A stretch of DNA of 64,000 nucleotides from Periplaneta americana (Eukaryota > Arthropoda > Insecta > Blattodea > Blattidae), in contig NC_091125.1 of NCBI RefSeq assembly GCF_040183065.1, forward strand, positions 127,848,621 through 127,912,620. Reading direction: 5' to 3'. The translations under genes and the position numbers were made by a program. Below, piece after piece: positions 11,146-22,859 of this stretch (positions are counted from its first letter, which is position 1; each line of letters starts with the position of its first letter). The notes under the pieces were generated by a model. It was not told where the DNA came from. It made no database searches and was given only the letters and a program-made list of their open reading frames with translations.

Positions 11146-11562
11146 TCAACCGAATACTTTTCTGCATCTCCCGTTCGCAGGACGGTAACCTTCTTCACAT
11201 CTCCCGTTAATCATCGGAGCGTCTATCAATGCCTTGCCTTCTTCTATCGATGTCGCGTTGATTTGGTCCTCAGGCAGTGTCGACACTAGACTTTCAGGTA
11301 CTTCTGAATGTACAGGAGTGAAAGTCTCTTTCGAGAACGACAACAAAGAGTTGGCTGATGAAGGAAAGTACGTCGATGTATGGTGAGCAGGAACAGCCGG
11401 CGGCCTTTGCTGCTGCTGCTGTTGTTTAGGATGGAAGATTTGTTGAACAGCATTATGAACTGCTTGTCCTATACGTTCAAGAAATAAACCTTGAACCTCG
11501 ATTGGTTTTTCCAAAAACACAAAGACGGACACTACAACAAACACTTTGCACAAAATATGCAT
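11146..11562 (-). CDS. GBP/ENF-like cytokine precursor (putative)
   Basis: 138-aa secreted preproprotein. The frame upstream of the ATG at 11562 opens only with TTG, and this ATG (A at -3) begins a clear signal peptide (MHILCKVFVVVSVFVFLEKP..., likely cut after VQG25). Residues 26-43 can form an amphipathic helix; 47-52 are a glutamine run; N102-A-T is a glycosylation sequon. The final residues hold the only two mature cysteines: C122-x2-G-Y-x4-G-x-C133-R. Insect growth-blocking peptides carry a C-x2-G...G-x-C-K/R motif with a single disulfide at the end of a larger precursor, so position, length and motif fit. No dibasic site precedes the motif, so where it is cut is unknown. A strong donor-like ATGTAAGT lies 3' of the stop, so a 3' UTR intron is possible. 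Family assignment is from the motif alone. Confidence 0.65.
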   Translation of the reverse strand: MHILCKVFVVVSVFVFLEKPIEVQGLFLERIGQAVHNAVQQIFHPKQQQQQQRPPAVPAHHTSTYFPSSANSLLSFSKETFTPVHSEVPESLVSTLPEDQINATSIEEGKALIDAPMINGRCEEGYRPANGRCRKVFG

Positions 11563-11599
11563 CTTGAATAGGCTATCAGTTCTTGTTTTCAAAATCTGA

Positions 11600-11636
11600 A
11601 GTTTTAAAATCAGTTAGGATTCACGACTTATAAAAG
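11600..11636 (-). promoter_or_regulatory. TATA box of the GBP-like gene
   Basis: Minus-strand CTTTTATAAG (11636-11627) would place the start site near 11600 and give a leader of about 40 bases before the ATG at 11562. This also argues against the upstream TTG start. A TAGCCTA heptamer lies in the leader a few bases before the ATG. Confidence 0.5.
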
Positions 11637-11639
11637 TTA

Positions 11640-12769
11640 TCAGCATGAAAAATTCATTGTAGCGTCAAGTTTCAGAAAATGTTCCTGCTTATTATCACTT
11701 ACTAGTTAATTAAATTAAGTTCCTTTTCACACTTGCCAAGAAAGTAAATTATGAACTATTTCACACTATAGAAGCTGTGATATGTTTCTATCAGTTTCGT
11801 TCCTAGCTGTTCTCTCGAGACGCTTATTTTTGCTTAAATTACTTTCTCTGATAACCAATAACCCAACGCCGAGACCACTTGTTGCTGATAAGCTTGTTAT
11901 TGTATTATAACGGCTGCGTTGGTTCTTCCCGCAAAATAACCACAAAACCTGCGGTTATATCAGCTTTTATGCTCCAGTTTAATCGATTTCAGCGGATATT
12001 ATACTTCCTCTGGTGTTTTCTTCTACAAGGGTTTTATTATTTTGTAATTTATTTTTTAAGCGAAGGTTAAGGCATTTCTTGGAAGATGATCATTGGTTTT
12101 CCAATAAACTGAGTCGCGTGTCGCTGTGAATCAACAACAGAAAGTACGCAGTGCTTACGTAATTTAACAGTGACATTGACATACTGAACAACATACTGTT
12201 AGGTTCAAGAATATTCTCAAAAAGAAACTACAGCGACTCACCCATTTCCTTGGCACAATTAATCAAATCCAAGGGGACATATAGAAAAAAAAAAAAAAAA
12301 CAAAAACAAAAATTAATTTCAGAGAAATTACACTGAAATAATTGCACTTTTGAGAATAAATTGTTATGTTCATATTTCCCATTATACTTTTTCAAGCACT
12401 GGATACTTCAACCTATTTATACTGTTATATTAATTTCTAATCCATTGTGTCTTAGACTTTCCTATAGGCTATTTTCATGTTCATAGTATACACACATAAT
12501 GGATCCTTAACTATGCCGTTATCCTTCCCGACTCTACAAATGTGGCTCATATACCAGTATGTTGTTACAGCCGAGAAGCGCAGACAATTTATTTCGTCGG
12601 AAATTATTCAGAGTGCACAACAGGCGGTGAGCCTAAATTGCACTTCAATGAATTGATGGTGAAGAATTGTTGAGATTTTACAGGACAACCAGAGTACCCG
12701 GAGAAAAACCCGCGGGCTTCACCAATACCTGTTATAAATTCAGGGGTCGACCGGTATTCAAACTCTAGA
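11640..12769. other. no gene recognised
   Basis: Upstream flank of the GBP-like gene; an A-run at about 12283-12300 and TAGGCTA near 12466. Confidence 0.5.

Positions 12770-12821
<52 letters not shown>
12770..12821. repeat. (ATT)n at a LINE 3' tail
   Basis: Directly follows the 3' end of the minus-strand LINE at 12822. Confidence 0.9.
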
Positions 12822-12823
<2 letters not shown>

Positions 12824-13389
12824 TCTTCATCACGGCATAAGCCTTGTGGCTCGTTCCGTCTTCAAGAAAACTGATCCGACCATCTCATCCGTGGCCTGCC
12901 GACATTTCTTCTACCTACAGGTTTATACTTATTTATTATTTGTGGTATACGATCTTCATCCATTCTTTGTATATGATCTTGCCATCTTTGTCTGTATTCA
13001 ATGACTGTTTCATTTAGACTCTGAATTTCCAATTCCTTTCTAATATCTTCATTTCTCTTTTTGTCTATGAGTCTATAACCTGCCACCTGTCTCAAAAATT
13101 TCATCTCAGCAGCCTCTATTTTCTTCTGTTGTGAGACAGTCAAGACCCAACTTTCACACCCATAAAGCAAGGTTGGGATCGCCATTACTTTGTAAAGTTT
13201 TAACAGTGTTGCTCTATTACAATTTTTAAAAGTTCTTTTTATTGTTTGGAATTTGTTTAATTTATTTTGCAAATCTCTATTGCCGGTATATGACACAATG
13301 TAACCAAGATAATTAAAATCACTTTGTTGTTGGATGGGCTTATTATTTATGCAAATTTTTGCTCTTAACAGATCTCTTCCTTTAACAGC

Positions 13390-13390
<1 letters not shown>
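12822..13390 (-). mobile_element. LINE 3' fragment (family C)
   Basis: 176-codon frame with FNYLGYIVSYTGNRD, TLLYGCESWVL and GRPRMRW, the C-terminal end of a LINE reverse transcriptase ORF. Its 5' truncation abuts another (ATT)n. Confidence 0.85.

Positions 13391-13443
<53 letters not shown>
13391..13443. repeat. (ATT)n between two LINEs
   Basis: Lies exactly between the 5' end of one minus-strand LINE and the 3' end of the next. Confidence 0.9.
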
Positions 13444-13444
<1 letters not shown>

Positions 13445-14147
13445 TTATAGTGTTATGCCCAAAGGCAGATCATTCACTGCAAACCCAGCATTCTCCAGTC
13501 TTTCCTATTTTCTGCCTTGTCCTTAGTCTCCGCATACAATCCATATATCTTAATGTCATCTATCATCTGATAATTTCTTCTGCCCCGAGCTCTTCTCCTG
13601 TTCACCATTCCTTCCAGTACCGGTACATTCTTCAGAAGGCAGTTTCTTCTCAGCCAGTGACCCAACCAATTCCTTTTCCTCCTCCTGATCAGTTTCAGCA
13701 TCATTCATTCATTCATTCTTATTCTGTCTGTCTATTCCACACGCTCCATCCTTCTCCATAACCACATTTCAAATGCTTCTATTCGCTTCTCTTCACTTCG
13801 TCGTAATGTCCATGTTTCTGCATCATACAATGCCACACTCCACACAAAGCACTCCACTAGTCTCTTCCTTAGTTCTTTTTCCAGAGGTCCACAGAAGATG
13901 CTCCTTTTCCTATTGAAAGCTTCCTTGGCCATTGCTATCCTCCTTTTGACTTCCTGGCAGCAGCTCATGTTACTGCTTATAGTACACCCCAAGTATTTGA
14001 AGCTGTCCACTTGCTCTATTGCCTCATTTAGAATTCGCAAGTTTACCTTATTTACTTTTCTTCCTTTGATCATGGCATTTATCTTGATTCCATACTGCTC
14101 ACAGCTGTCATTTAGCTCAGTAGCATATCCCTTAGTAAGACGTCCTC
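13444..14147 (-). mobile_element. LINE 3' fragment (family B)
   Basis: Two frames with FKYLGCTISSNMS, LYDAETWTLRRSEEKRIEAF and RRKRNWLGHWLRRNCL, a fuller copy of the family at 8110-8480, with a frame change near 13710-13730. Confidence 0.85.
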
Positions 14148-14174
14148 AATATTATTAGCCTATTATTATTATTA
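14148..14174. repeat. (ATT)n interrupted by TAGCCTA
   Basis: A short ATT run broken by TAGCCTA at 14156-14162; the (TTACTTAC) tail of the next LINE follows. Confidence 0.85.
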
Positions 14175-14536
14175 CTTACTTACAAATGGCTTTTAAGGAA
14201 CCCAGAGGTTCATTGCCGCCCTCACATAAGCCCGCCATCGGTCCATATCCTGTGCAAGATTAATCCAGTCTCTATCATCATATCCCACCTCCCTCAATTC
14301 CATTTTAATATTATCCTCCCATCTACGTCTCGGCCTCCCTAAAGGTCTTTTTCCCTCCGGTCTCCCAACTAACACTCTATATGCATTTCTGGATTCGCCC
14401 ATACGTGCTACATGCCCTGCCCATCTCAAACGTCTGGATTTAATGTTCCTAATTATGTCAGGTGAAGAATACAATGTGTGCAGTTCTGCGTTGTGTAACT
14501 TTCTCCATTCTCCTGTAACTTCATCTCGCTTAGCCC

Positions 14537-14537
<1 letters not shown>
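14175..14537 (-). mobile_element. LINE 3' fragment (family A)
   Basis: Encodes RRLRWAGHVARMGESRNAY and RPLGRPRRRWEDNIKM, the C-terminus of the commonest LINE in this window, with a CTTACTTAC tail (GTAAGTAAG on the sense strand). Confidence 0.9.
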
Positions 14538-14618
<81 letters not shown>

Positions 14619-14619
14619 G
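14538..14619. repeat. (ATT)n microsatellite
   Basis: Abuts the 5' truncation of the family-A LINE. Confidence 0.95.
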
Positions 14620-14745
14620 TAAACATTAAATTCTGAATAAAAACAAGGACACTAAATGGAATTAATTGTCGTTACGATAGACTTTTCATTTCAATAGTTT
14701 TTACAAATCGTGAATTGAAAATGTGATATTAAACTTTATATTTCT

Positions 14746-14988
14746 TTAAGTTGGTTATTTAACGACGCTGTATCAACTACTCGGTTATTTAGCGTCGATG
14801 ATATTTGTGATAGCGAGATGGTATTTGGCGAGGATTCGCCATAGATTATCACACATTCGCCTTAAGGCTGGGGAAAATCTCGGAAAAAACTCAACTATGT
14901 AATCAGCCCAGGCAGGGAATCGAACCCTCGCATCAGCGCAACTACGAATCGGCATGCAGACGCCTCAGTCGACTGAGCTACGCCGGTG
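14746..14988 (-). mobile_element. family-1 SINE
   Basis: Full-length copy ending (in + coordinates) with GAGCTACGCCGGTGG, the tRNA-like head. The body includes GTTGATACAGCGTCGTTAAA on the sense strand, a useful unmodified reference for the copy at 37356. Confidence 0.9.
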
Positions 14989-14994
14989 GATAAA

Positions 14995-17630
14995 AAATTT
15001 AGACTTCTAAAGAAAATAATAAACATCTAGTCATGCAGTCATGTATAGGCCTACTTTGTGCAAAGTATTTGTGTCAGGGTCCGAACTCGGAGTCAAGGTT
15101 TATTATTTGGACGTTTAAAACAAGGATTTTTTCAGAACGCTGTTCAATAAATCTTTCATCGAGAGCAACATTCTTCACATCAGACTAGCAAAGTACGTAG
15201 TAGTGTACCCTAAACGTACTCAAAGGATTTCTTCATATTCGATATTCCTCAAATTGGTCACAACGGATTCGATTAGTAAGAAGGATAACGGAAATAATAT
15301 ATTATCAATTCTTTTAATGTATTTACGTCAATAATTACATCGACGTTCATCGTAGACAATGGGAAAATAAATTACGCTTATTAGTTTGAGAGATCGCTCT
15401 TGCCGTCGCTTCACTTTCGTCTCAAGTTCTCTAATTGATCTGACAACATCAACCATCGGCTGAACAAAGTATCTTAACCTCTCTTTGACTCATGACGTTG
15501 TTAATGAGGACGCTTGAGTTTGTAATGATAATAAACGAGTTCCAAATACAATTTCGTAATTTACAAGTGGACAGAAACTTGTGTTGATAATTAGCAATAA
15601 TAATCCAAGTAAGTCTTAATAAAAATATAATATCTACATTATTTTATAGATATTCCAGGCTTTCAAGATCCTCCACACAAGAAAAATTGACATGATCATA
15701 TAATTATGTCAATTGTTTCTGTGGAGCACAATGCGATTTATTTTCTTTAGTAGACATTGATTACTGTGTGCCAGTTAACACGACTAGGATTACCAGATTT
15801 CCAGGAATTTATAGAATTTATGTTATTTACCACTTTCGAATTAAGACATCAATTTCTCGCTTTTCCCTCTTCAAATTAAAAAAAAAAACTTTGTAAATGT
15901 AAATTTCAGTAGTTTTAATATTGCACTAATCGATTGTATAAATATTTTATTATATTATAACACTGTATGTCTGTTCTTTGCAATAAGCTCTATAGTATAG
16001 TGACGTTCAAAGATATCTGACCTACGATTTTATGATCGTGTAAGCGAACTTTCTAACCACGGGTTAAGTCAGAACCAAAGATATAGAAATTGACAAACTT
16101 TGAAACAGGTCTTCTAGATCTCAATAGGTGGCATTATTATTGAGGCGGCGGTGAAAATGATGTAGATTAAACAAAAATATTCTCATAATTTTGGAAATAT
16201 TAATATTATCAGTGGTTTCCAACTAAAACCAGTATTGTTTTACAATCAGCAGAGGAGGATGAAATATTGAATTCTATAATGCGGGTATATTTATTGGCAA
16301 CATTGACTATTATCTTCGCCATCTATTCATAGAAGTAATAACTAAAGAAGCCACATTTACACCAACAAATTATTGATCACTATTGATTAGTAGGTTCAAG
16401 TATCTCTGAACGCCAGTGTACACGTAAACACTCGATCATGATCAGTCACTCACTAATTGATATTCGGAAATGACGTCAGGGTATAGTGGAAATCCGGATG
16501 TTTACTTTGTTTGAAAATATGTCTTTAGTGTGTCTTTGTATTTCTGTGCGGTCCAAGTAATAATAACAAATTCAAAGTAGTCTGTGCTTTAATCATGCTG
16601 TCTGAATATTTAGAGAAGCGAAGTTCTGATGAGGATTATACATTTAATTAACATAAGTATTAATAATTAAGTATGGTGTACGTAAACTTGACTTAAAGAG
16701 TACCAGTGGTAAATAATTTTCTTTTCTATTTTAAGTGCATCTCTTTCACGCATGAAGAATTCAATGGGTTTGAGTCGGAATGTTTTGTGTTGAAGATCAC
16801 GAAAAGGTCGCGATGGCTTCATAGCTTCATTTCCCAGAAAAGTAGCACAAATGACACACTGAGTCGTGGCAATAGGTCAGTATCAGGGCACTGTACGAAA
16901 CAAAATTTTGATTGGTTGTCCATGTACTTAAGAGCATAGGCGGAGTTACGGTATTCTAAGCTATGCATGGCGATAATAAAATGTAATATCGACCTATGTT
17001 TAGGGTGAATAACTAGGTGTAATAGCCCTATATTATTTACACAGGAGACAATTTTCAAATTACAAGATATTACAGAAATCTATGCAGGGGAATGAAATGT
17101 GATGGGTTTCGTAAGAATGACCCAGATATGTTTAAATCTGTAAGAATTTCAAGAAACTCAATAATTAAAAGAAGAAAATAAAATCACAAACTTATGTTTC
17201 TCTTGCCCGGACGAAGAAATATTTTCAAAACTGAATTACATTAAGAATGAATATCGCAGCATGTTAAGTGACAATCAGTTAATTTATCTTCTGAGGCTCT
17301 GCACTTTTTCTTTTGAAACAAATGTTGATAAAGGTTAAACATAAATCATGCCATAAAAGTCAACTCAAGAAAGTTAAGCTAGATTAAAAACAGAGACAAA
17401 AGTGTATGTGGTTCATTATTGTCTTTTCATAAATCAAGAATGACATTGCAACCTGCAGATCCGCTACTGAAAGAAAGGAATTAGTGGAGACGTTTTTAAA
17501 CATAAAGCGTGCATGTACTCATCATTCTCTTGCAGTGAGTAGGAGGAGGCTAGTCCACCCTCCCTTCTTTTGACAGTGTTTGGGCGCTCATGGGCTAAAC
17601 GCTAAAATACATCCGTGAAAAGGAGAGAAA
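14995..17630. other. no gene recognised
   Basis: 2.6 kb without microsatellites or recognised transposons. TAGGCCTA lies near 15046. A 17-codon signal-peptide-like frame at about 16279 ends at once in a stop and is not called. Frames at 16706-17058 look random. Confidence 0.5.
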
Positions 17631-17635
17631 TAAAA

Positions 17636-17785
17636 AATTATGCTTTATTTAACGACACTCGCAACTACCGAGGTTATATCAGCGTCGCCAGTGAGCCGCA
17701 GGAGTTCTTTTACATACCAGTAAATCTACTGACATGAGCCTGTCGCATTTAAGTACACTTAAATACCATCGACCTGGGCGAAAGG
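17636..17785 (-). mobile_element. SINE fragment (second family)
   Basis: TTATTTAACGACACTCGCAA, GTTATATCAGCGTCGCCAGT and CAGGAGTTCTTTTACAT are the 3' body of another tRNA-related SINE; the head is missing. Confidence 0.7.
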
Positions 17786-17789
17786 AGAG

Positions 17790-18720
17790 AAACATTCACT
17801 TTCGCGTAGATAACAGAAATCGAGTTCGCTCTCATCACGTGATTACGATGAAGATCATATATCTGATTAACGAGAAAAGCATTCACTTATGAAAAAATGC
17901 CGCGATGCTTCCGCTGTTGATTTCGTTATGAAACCGCGATCACATTCCGTTTTCAGGATGTACCCACGTTCTAGCAACGATGGTAAGCCTGTGAATCAGA
18001 AGACAGCAAATAAAATCAATTCTTTAGAAGTATTGCATATTGAGACATGTTCATATATCAGGAAACATGTATGACAGGAAAGAATTCACTTGATCATCTT
18101 CCTAGAATATCTTCGTCAGTTGGAAGCAAGACTCATTTTTCTTAATGTCAATGTCACAGATTTATGTTGTAAGCTTTGTTCCGCAGAAAAGTTACATTTA
18201 TCATAGAACCTATGTAAAATAATGGAAAACATTTTTTTCTTTCTTTCTTTAAAGGCACCGGTTAGTGTGAAATATAACAGACTATCTTTTGTAACTTAAT
18301 CATATCTCATCAACCCCTACATGGAATTTCATATTTTTAACATGCTTCCAAGTACACAAATTAAGCTTGTGAATATTTAAATTTACTCGTATAGTCTTTT
18401 TAGTTCTTTGAAAATATTTTAAGCATGATATGAAATCGCCCAACAGAAGCAACCGGCAATTACCAAAGAACACATTTCAGTGTCAAGCTAAAGGGCACCG
18501 AGATAAAGGAAGATCTTAACAACGCTGATCGCATCAAGGAGATATGGGAAAAGGCTCAGTTGAACCTAAACTAGACAGTTCATGATGAAGATAATGATGA
18601 TGAAATCATCACTTTCGTTCCCACGTCTAAAATGTCACGAGAAGAAAGAGACTCAGATAAACATTTAAAGTAGTTTTACGTCAGAACGCTTCGATCTATG
18701 AAAAAATTGCAAAGCGAATA
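17790..18720. other. no gene recognised
   Basis: The 61-codon frame at 17889-18074 has no domain, promoter or splice support. Confidence 0.5.
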
Positions 18721-18724
18721 TATA

Positions 18725-19129
18725 GGGTATTTCAAAAGTCAGTTCAGACATTAAACCGCTATAAATATTATAATATTTGAGATAGGGAAAAAACAAAAAC
18801 ATCATAGTGTTGGGCAAACAACGGGGTTTACAAAACATTGGGAAGATGTCCACCGTTCTCTTGTTCAACGTACAGCATTCTGTCTGCGACACCATGCACA
18901 GCATTCTGCAGATAATGTCATGGAATATTGGCAATTTCTTGCGAAATGGCATCTTTCAGTTGTAGTAGGATTGTTGGATGTGTCAGGAAAACTCGTTCTT
19001 TAAGATAACCTCACAACCAAAAGTTGGCCGGATTGAAATCTGGAGATCGCGAAGGCCACATTGTTAGAAATAATATAATAAAATAATATTTATAGCAGTT
19101 TAATGTTTGAACTGACTTTTGAAATACCC
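18725..19129 (-). mobile_element. internally deleted mariner/IS630-type transposon
   Basis: Terminal inverted repeats of about 48 bp (GGGTATTTCAAAAGTCAGTT at each end), flanked by TA. The minus-strand interior encodes WPSRSPDFNPANFWL, a degenerate version of the WPxRSPDLxPxDFxLWG motif around the third catalytic Asp of mariner-type transposases, then a C-terminal stretch; the rest is deleted. Confidence 0.85.
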
Positions 19130-19131
19130 TA

Positions 19132-19450
19132 TATTTCCTGTTACGTTTTATCTAGAGATTATTACACAGCCATAATAATTTATAAACTCCGACACAATAA
19201 CACATCACACGAAAAATAAGAAAGACATTACTTTTTGGCCAAACGGTCTTTCGGAGATCAAAGTGTTATTGAACTTATTTGTTCCATTTATTGAATAGAA
19301 TTAGTCCGCAAATGTTCAACATTAAGTACTTTTCATCCTGTTTAATTACTTGTAATGGCTTCTGTCTTGATACAATTTATATTTACGATCTACCGTTTAC
19401 AGAAATGATTATAGGACTTCTTGAATTAATTCCGCAATTAATTCATGTTT
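19132..19450. other. no gene recognised
   Basis: No supported feature. Confidence 0.45.
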
Positions 19451-19453
19451 CAA

Positions 19454-19494
<41 letters not shown>
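19454..19494. repeat. (ATT)n ending in TAGCCTA
   Basis: The run closes with TAGCCTA at 19493-19499. Confidence 0.9.
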
Positions 19495-19507
19495 GCCTAT
19501 ATTCTCT

Positions 19508-19765
19508 TTTTCTTAGCCCAGTTGGTACAATACTGACTACGGATTGAAAGGTCTCGGGTTCAGTCCCAAGTGGTGGCGGGGTTTTTCTCGTTTTAAAACT
19601 TTCAGAGCGGCTAGGCCCAGCGATCCACTCACAAGGAAACCTTCACATGTGTCATGTTGAGGTTCTTTTCCAAACTTTGCACAATGTAAGGTCTTGTTAA
19701 GAAAAGACATAACAAAAAATGAGTCCATTACCTACACCACCAGGAACTAAAATAAAATAATGTAG
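19508..19765 (+). mobile_element. tRNA-derived SINE (third family)
   Basis: TAGCCCAGTTGGTACAATAC (A-box region) and GGTCTCGGGTTCAGTCCC (B box), followed by an unrelated body and an AAAATAAAATAA tail. Confidence 0.7.
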
Positions 19766-19784
19766 CTGAATAGTGATAGTGATA

Positions 19785-20611
19785 CATCAGCTTCTTGTCT
19801 ATGCGGATGACGTGAACATGCTAGGAGAAAATCCACAAACGATTAGGGAAAACGCGAAAATTCTAGTTGAAGCAAGTAAAGCGATAGGGTTAGAAGTAAA
19901 TCCCGAAAAGACTAAGTATATGATTATGTCTCGTGACCAGAATATTGTACGAAATGGAACTATAAAAATTAGAGATTTATCTTTCGAAGAGGTGGAAAAA
20001 TTCAAATATCTTGGAGCAACAGTAACAAATATAAATGACACTCGGGAGGAAATTAAACGCAGAATAAATATGGGAAATGCGTGTTATTATTCGGTTGAGA
20101 AGCTTTTGTCATCTAGTCTTCTGTAAAAAAATCTGAAAGTTAGAATTTATAAAACAGTTATATTACCGGTTATTCTCTATGGTTGTGAAACTTGGACTCT
20201 CACTTTGAGAGAGGAACAGAGATTAAGGGTGTTTGAGAATAAGGTTCTTAGGAAAATATTTGGGGCTAAGAGGGATAAAGTTACAGGAGAATGGAGAAAG
20301 TTACACAACGCAGAGCTGCACGCATTGTATTCTTCACCTGACATAATTAGGAACATAAAATTCAGACGTTTGAGATGGGCAGGACATGTAGCACGTATGG
20401 GCGAATCCAGAAATGCATATAGAGTGTTAGTTGGGAGGCCGGAGGGAAAAAGACCTTTGGGGAGGCCGAGACGTAGGTGGGAAGATAATATTAAAATGGA
20501 TTGAGGGAGATAGGATATGATGGTAGAGACTGGATTAATCTTGCTCAGGATAGGGCTTATGTGAGGGCGGCAATGAACCTCCGGGTTCCTTAAAAGCCAG
20601 TAAGTAAGTAA

Positions 20612-20613
<2 letters not shown>
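19785..20613 (+). mobile_element. family-A LINE, RT C-terminal half
   Basis: Encodes [19 protein letters not shown] (catalytic YADD), EEVEKFKYLGATVTNINDT, LYGCETWTLTLREEQ and GRPRRRWEDNIKMD, with a nonsense codon after SSSLL and another after KMD. 5' truncated; 3' end is GTAAGTAAGTAA. Confidence 0.9.

Positions 20614-20655
<42 letters not shown>
20613..20655. repeat. (AAT)n after the LINE tail
   Basis: Directly continues the GTAAGTAA tail of the LINE. Confidence 0.95.
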
Positions 20656-20664
20656 CCTATGCAA

Positions 20665-20960
20665 GACAGCCAGAGATCCAAGACCTACCAACTGATCTCA
20701 CATCCACATGCCTCAGCAGAGGTAAATGATCATCCAACGTGTAGTTAGCTCGATGATCCCTCAAGCCTTGATAGTTGGCTCTCGGAACCAGATTGCGCTA
20801 CTCACTGCAGCTCCCCAAATTTATCACATGGTGAGTGGACACAGGTCGCATACACTAGGCAAAATTTCTTGAGAAAATGCCTTCTGCATGAAGACTCGAA
20901 CGAACGTTCATTCCATAACACGAGACCTAGGCGTGGTGTCTTAGACCACGACGCTACGTT
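20665..20960 (-). mobile_element. probable tRNA-related SINE
   Basis: The right end has tRNA-like boxes on the minus strand (around GACTCGAACGAACG and CTTAGACCACGACGC). The body is unlike family 1. Family unknown to me. Confidence 0.5.
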
Positions 20961-20969
20961 GTGAGTCGA

Positions 20970-21640
20970 AAAATTGATAGTGGATAACGAAATCTTCCCC
21001 AATAGCATTTATCTTCGCCATAAATTCCACTTATAACTGGAATAAGAATTCTGTAGAGTCAAATAATTATAATTTGAATAGCCTATATAACTTACGGAAC
21101 ATAGGAGAAGACCCCTGTAATGAGAAATCAGTGACGAAATTCTTAACGTTTAATTAGGAAGTTACAATCATGGTCAGTTTCCTGTTATAATAACGCAATG
21201 AAGGCATGAACAGAACTATTTCCGTTCCCACTCCTTTTCACAATGATCTCTGGAAGTGGGAATGGCTGCATGCGTAGGAACTGTGATTCGTCCTTCATAC
21301 GATACTCTTAGGCCTATATTTAAATAACAATGAAACGTACCTAACTAACATTTTATTACAGAGCTTTACAATTTAGTTACGCGCCTGGACTCGCGTTACA
21401 TAATGAGCATTAATTCGAGTCCTCATGGGAAAGCAATTGTCTCATGAAATTTCAGTCAATGTATGGGACCGGAGCCCGCTCAGAATCGTGATGTATTTGG
21501 GGAGCTACGATAGATATCCAATTATTCTCTTTCTCTTTAACTGATTTTTTAAAGGAATAAAAATGCTTAGCAAAATCAAAAAACATGCTTTGGGGACACT
21601 TTTGGAACACCATTTTAATGAAAGAGCTCGCGCGACGTTT
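20970..21640. other. no gene recognised
   Basis: TAGCCTA near 21080 and TAGGCCTA near 21309. No reading frame of note. Confidence 0.5.
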
Positions 21641-21646
21641 CTACCG

Positions 21647-21790
21647 GGCAGGGCTTAGTTGCGCCCCACGGTCAGATAAAATGCAACAGATAAAAAAAGG
21701 ATCCCTGTTTTGTGGGCATAGTTGCGCCCCGTTCCCATCAGGTAGAGAAAAGGGAATGGCATAGTTGCGCCCCGATGAAATAGGTAGAGA
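21647..21790. repeat. short array containing TAGTTGCGCCCC
   Basis: Three copies of TAGTTGCGCCCC about 40-70 bp apart, each followed by a GGTAGAGAAAA-like stretch. The mirror-image array is at 23105-23275. Confidence 0.8.
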
Positions 21791-21844
21791 AAAAGAAACT
21801 ACGGAAACTCGAGCCTCGTAATCAACCAACCTTACTGATTTCTT

Positions 21845-22075
21845 ATTCGATTTAATATTCATTATCGATACTGTTAAAATGAACACCACGAAGTTGGCAG
21901 TATTTTATTAACTGTTTTTCTACTGTTTATGCTGTGATTATCGATAGCCTACCGTTAAAATGAACATCATGAAGTTGACAGTACTTTATTAACTGTGTTT
22001 CTACTGTTTATGCAGTGATTATCAATAACCTACCGTTAAAATGAACACCATGAAGTTGGCAGTACTTTACTAACT
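21845..22075. repeat. 81-bp tandem repeat, about three copies
   Basis: GTTAAAATGAACAYCAYGAAG recurs at 21873, 21954 and 22035. Copies 2 and 3 have TAGCCTA or TAACCTA just before it where copy 1 has only TA. Confidence 0.9.
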
Positions 22076-22154
22076 GACATATTCAAATGAGTGAGCCGTT
22101 GGAATAGGGGCCTTAGCAGTCTTGACATTTTATTAGTGATTTTCACACCGTCTG

Positions 22155-22189
22155 TGGCGTATAATAATAATAATTATTATTATTATTAG

Positions 22190-22220
<31 letters not shown>

Positions 22221-22228
22221 TATTTATT
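22155..22228. repeat. (ATT)n and (TTTA)n at a LINE tail
   Basis: Mixed ATT and TTTA runs; the TTTA part joins the 3' end of the minus-strand LINE. Confidence 0.85.
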
Positions 22229-22412
22229 TAATCTGGCAGAGCTAAGACCATTAGGCCTTCTCTTCCGCCCAGCCAGACTCTAATTCTAATTAAATATATT
22301 TGCTTACATAGTTATTACATTAATATCTAGATCATAAAACAACATGAAAGAAATAATGAAAATTGGATAACTAATGTTAGTGTGACAATAATAAACATTG
22401 GTAAGAAATAGT

Positions 22413-22455
<43 letters not shown>

Positions 22456-22475
22456 GTAATCATAATAATAATAGA

Positions 22476-22511
<36 letters not shown>

Positions 22512-22850
22512 ATAATTTAGATATTTATATGTGATATATATATATAATAATTAAACATTGAGAAACTTGAAACAGCTATTATTGTTAACAAGAATTGTTA
22601 GAAAAATATCTCGTTAGCCTATTCTTAAATTGGTTTGATGTCTGACAGTCCCTGACATTACTCGGTAGGGAATTCCAAAGTCGAGGAACAGCCACAGTGA
22701 AAGAAGATGAATATGAGGATGTTCGGTGGAAGGGAATGGATAATATTGAGGAGTATTGTGATCTTGTGTCTAGGTTATGATGGATGGATAAATTTTGAAA
22801 ACGAGACGCAAGATAGACAGGAGTGAAGAAATGCAAATAGTGGGGTTAAT
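22229..22850 (-). mobile_element. CR1-like LINE 3' end
   Basis: Encodes SSSFTVAVPRLWNSLPSNVR and FKNRLTRYFSNN, the C-terminus of a CR1/L2-like reverse transcriptase. The 3' UTR ends GGCCTAATGGTCTTAGCTCT then AAATAAATAA. An (AAT)n at 22410-22509 lies inside the 3' UTR. Confidence 0.85.
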
Positions 22851-22859
22851 TTAAAATTA

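Noticed and set aside
16279-16332. 17-codon frame that looks like a signal peptide
   Set aside because: Ends immediately in a stop with no donor in frame.
17889-18074. 61-codon frame rich in Lys/Arg/Ser
   Set aside because: No promoter, splice or homology support; length is within chance for this composition.
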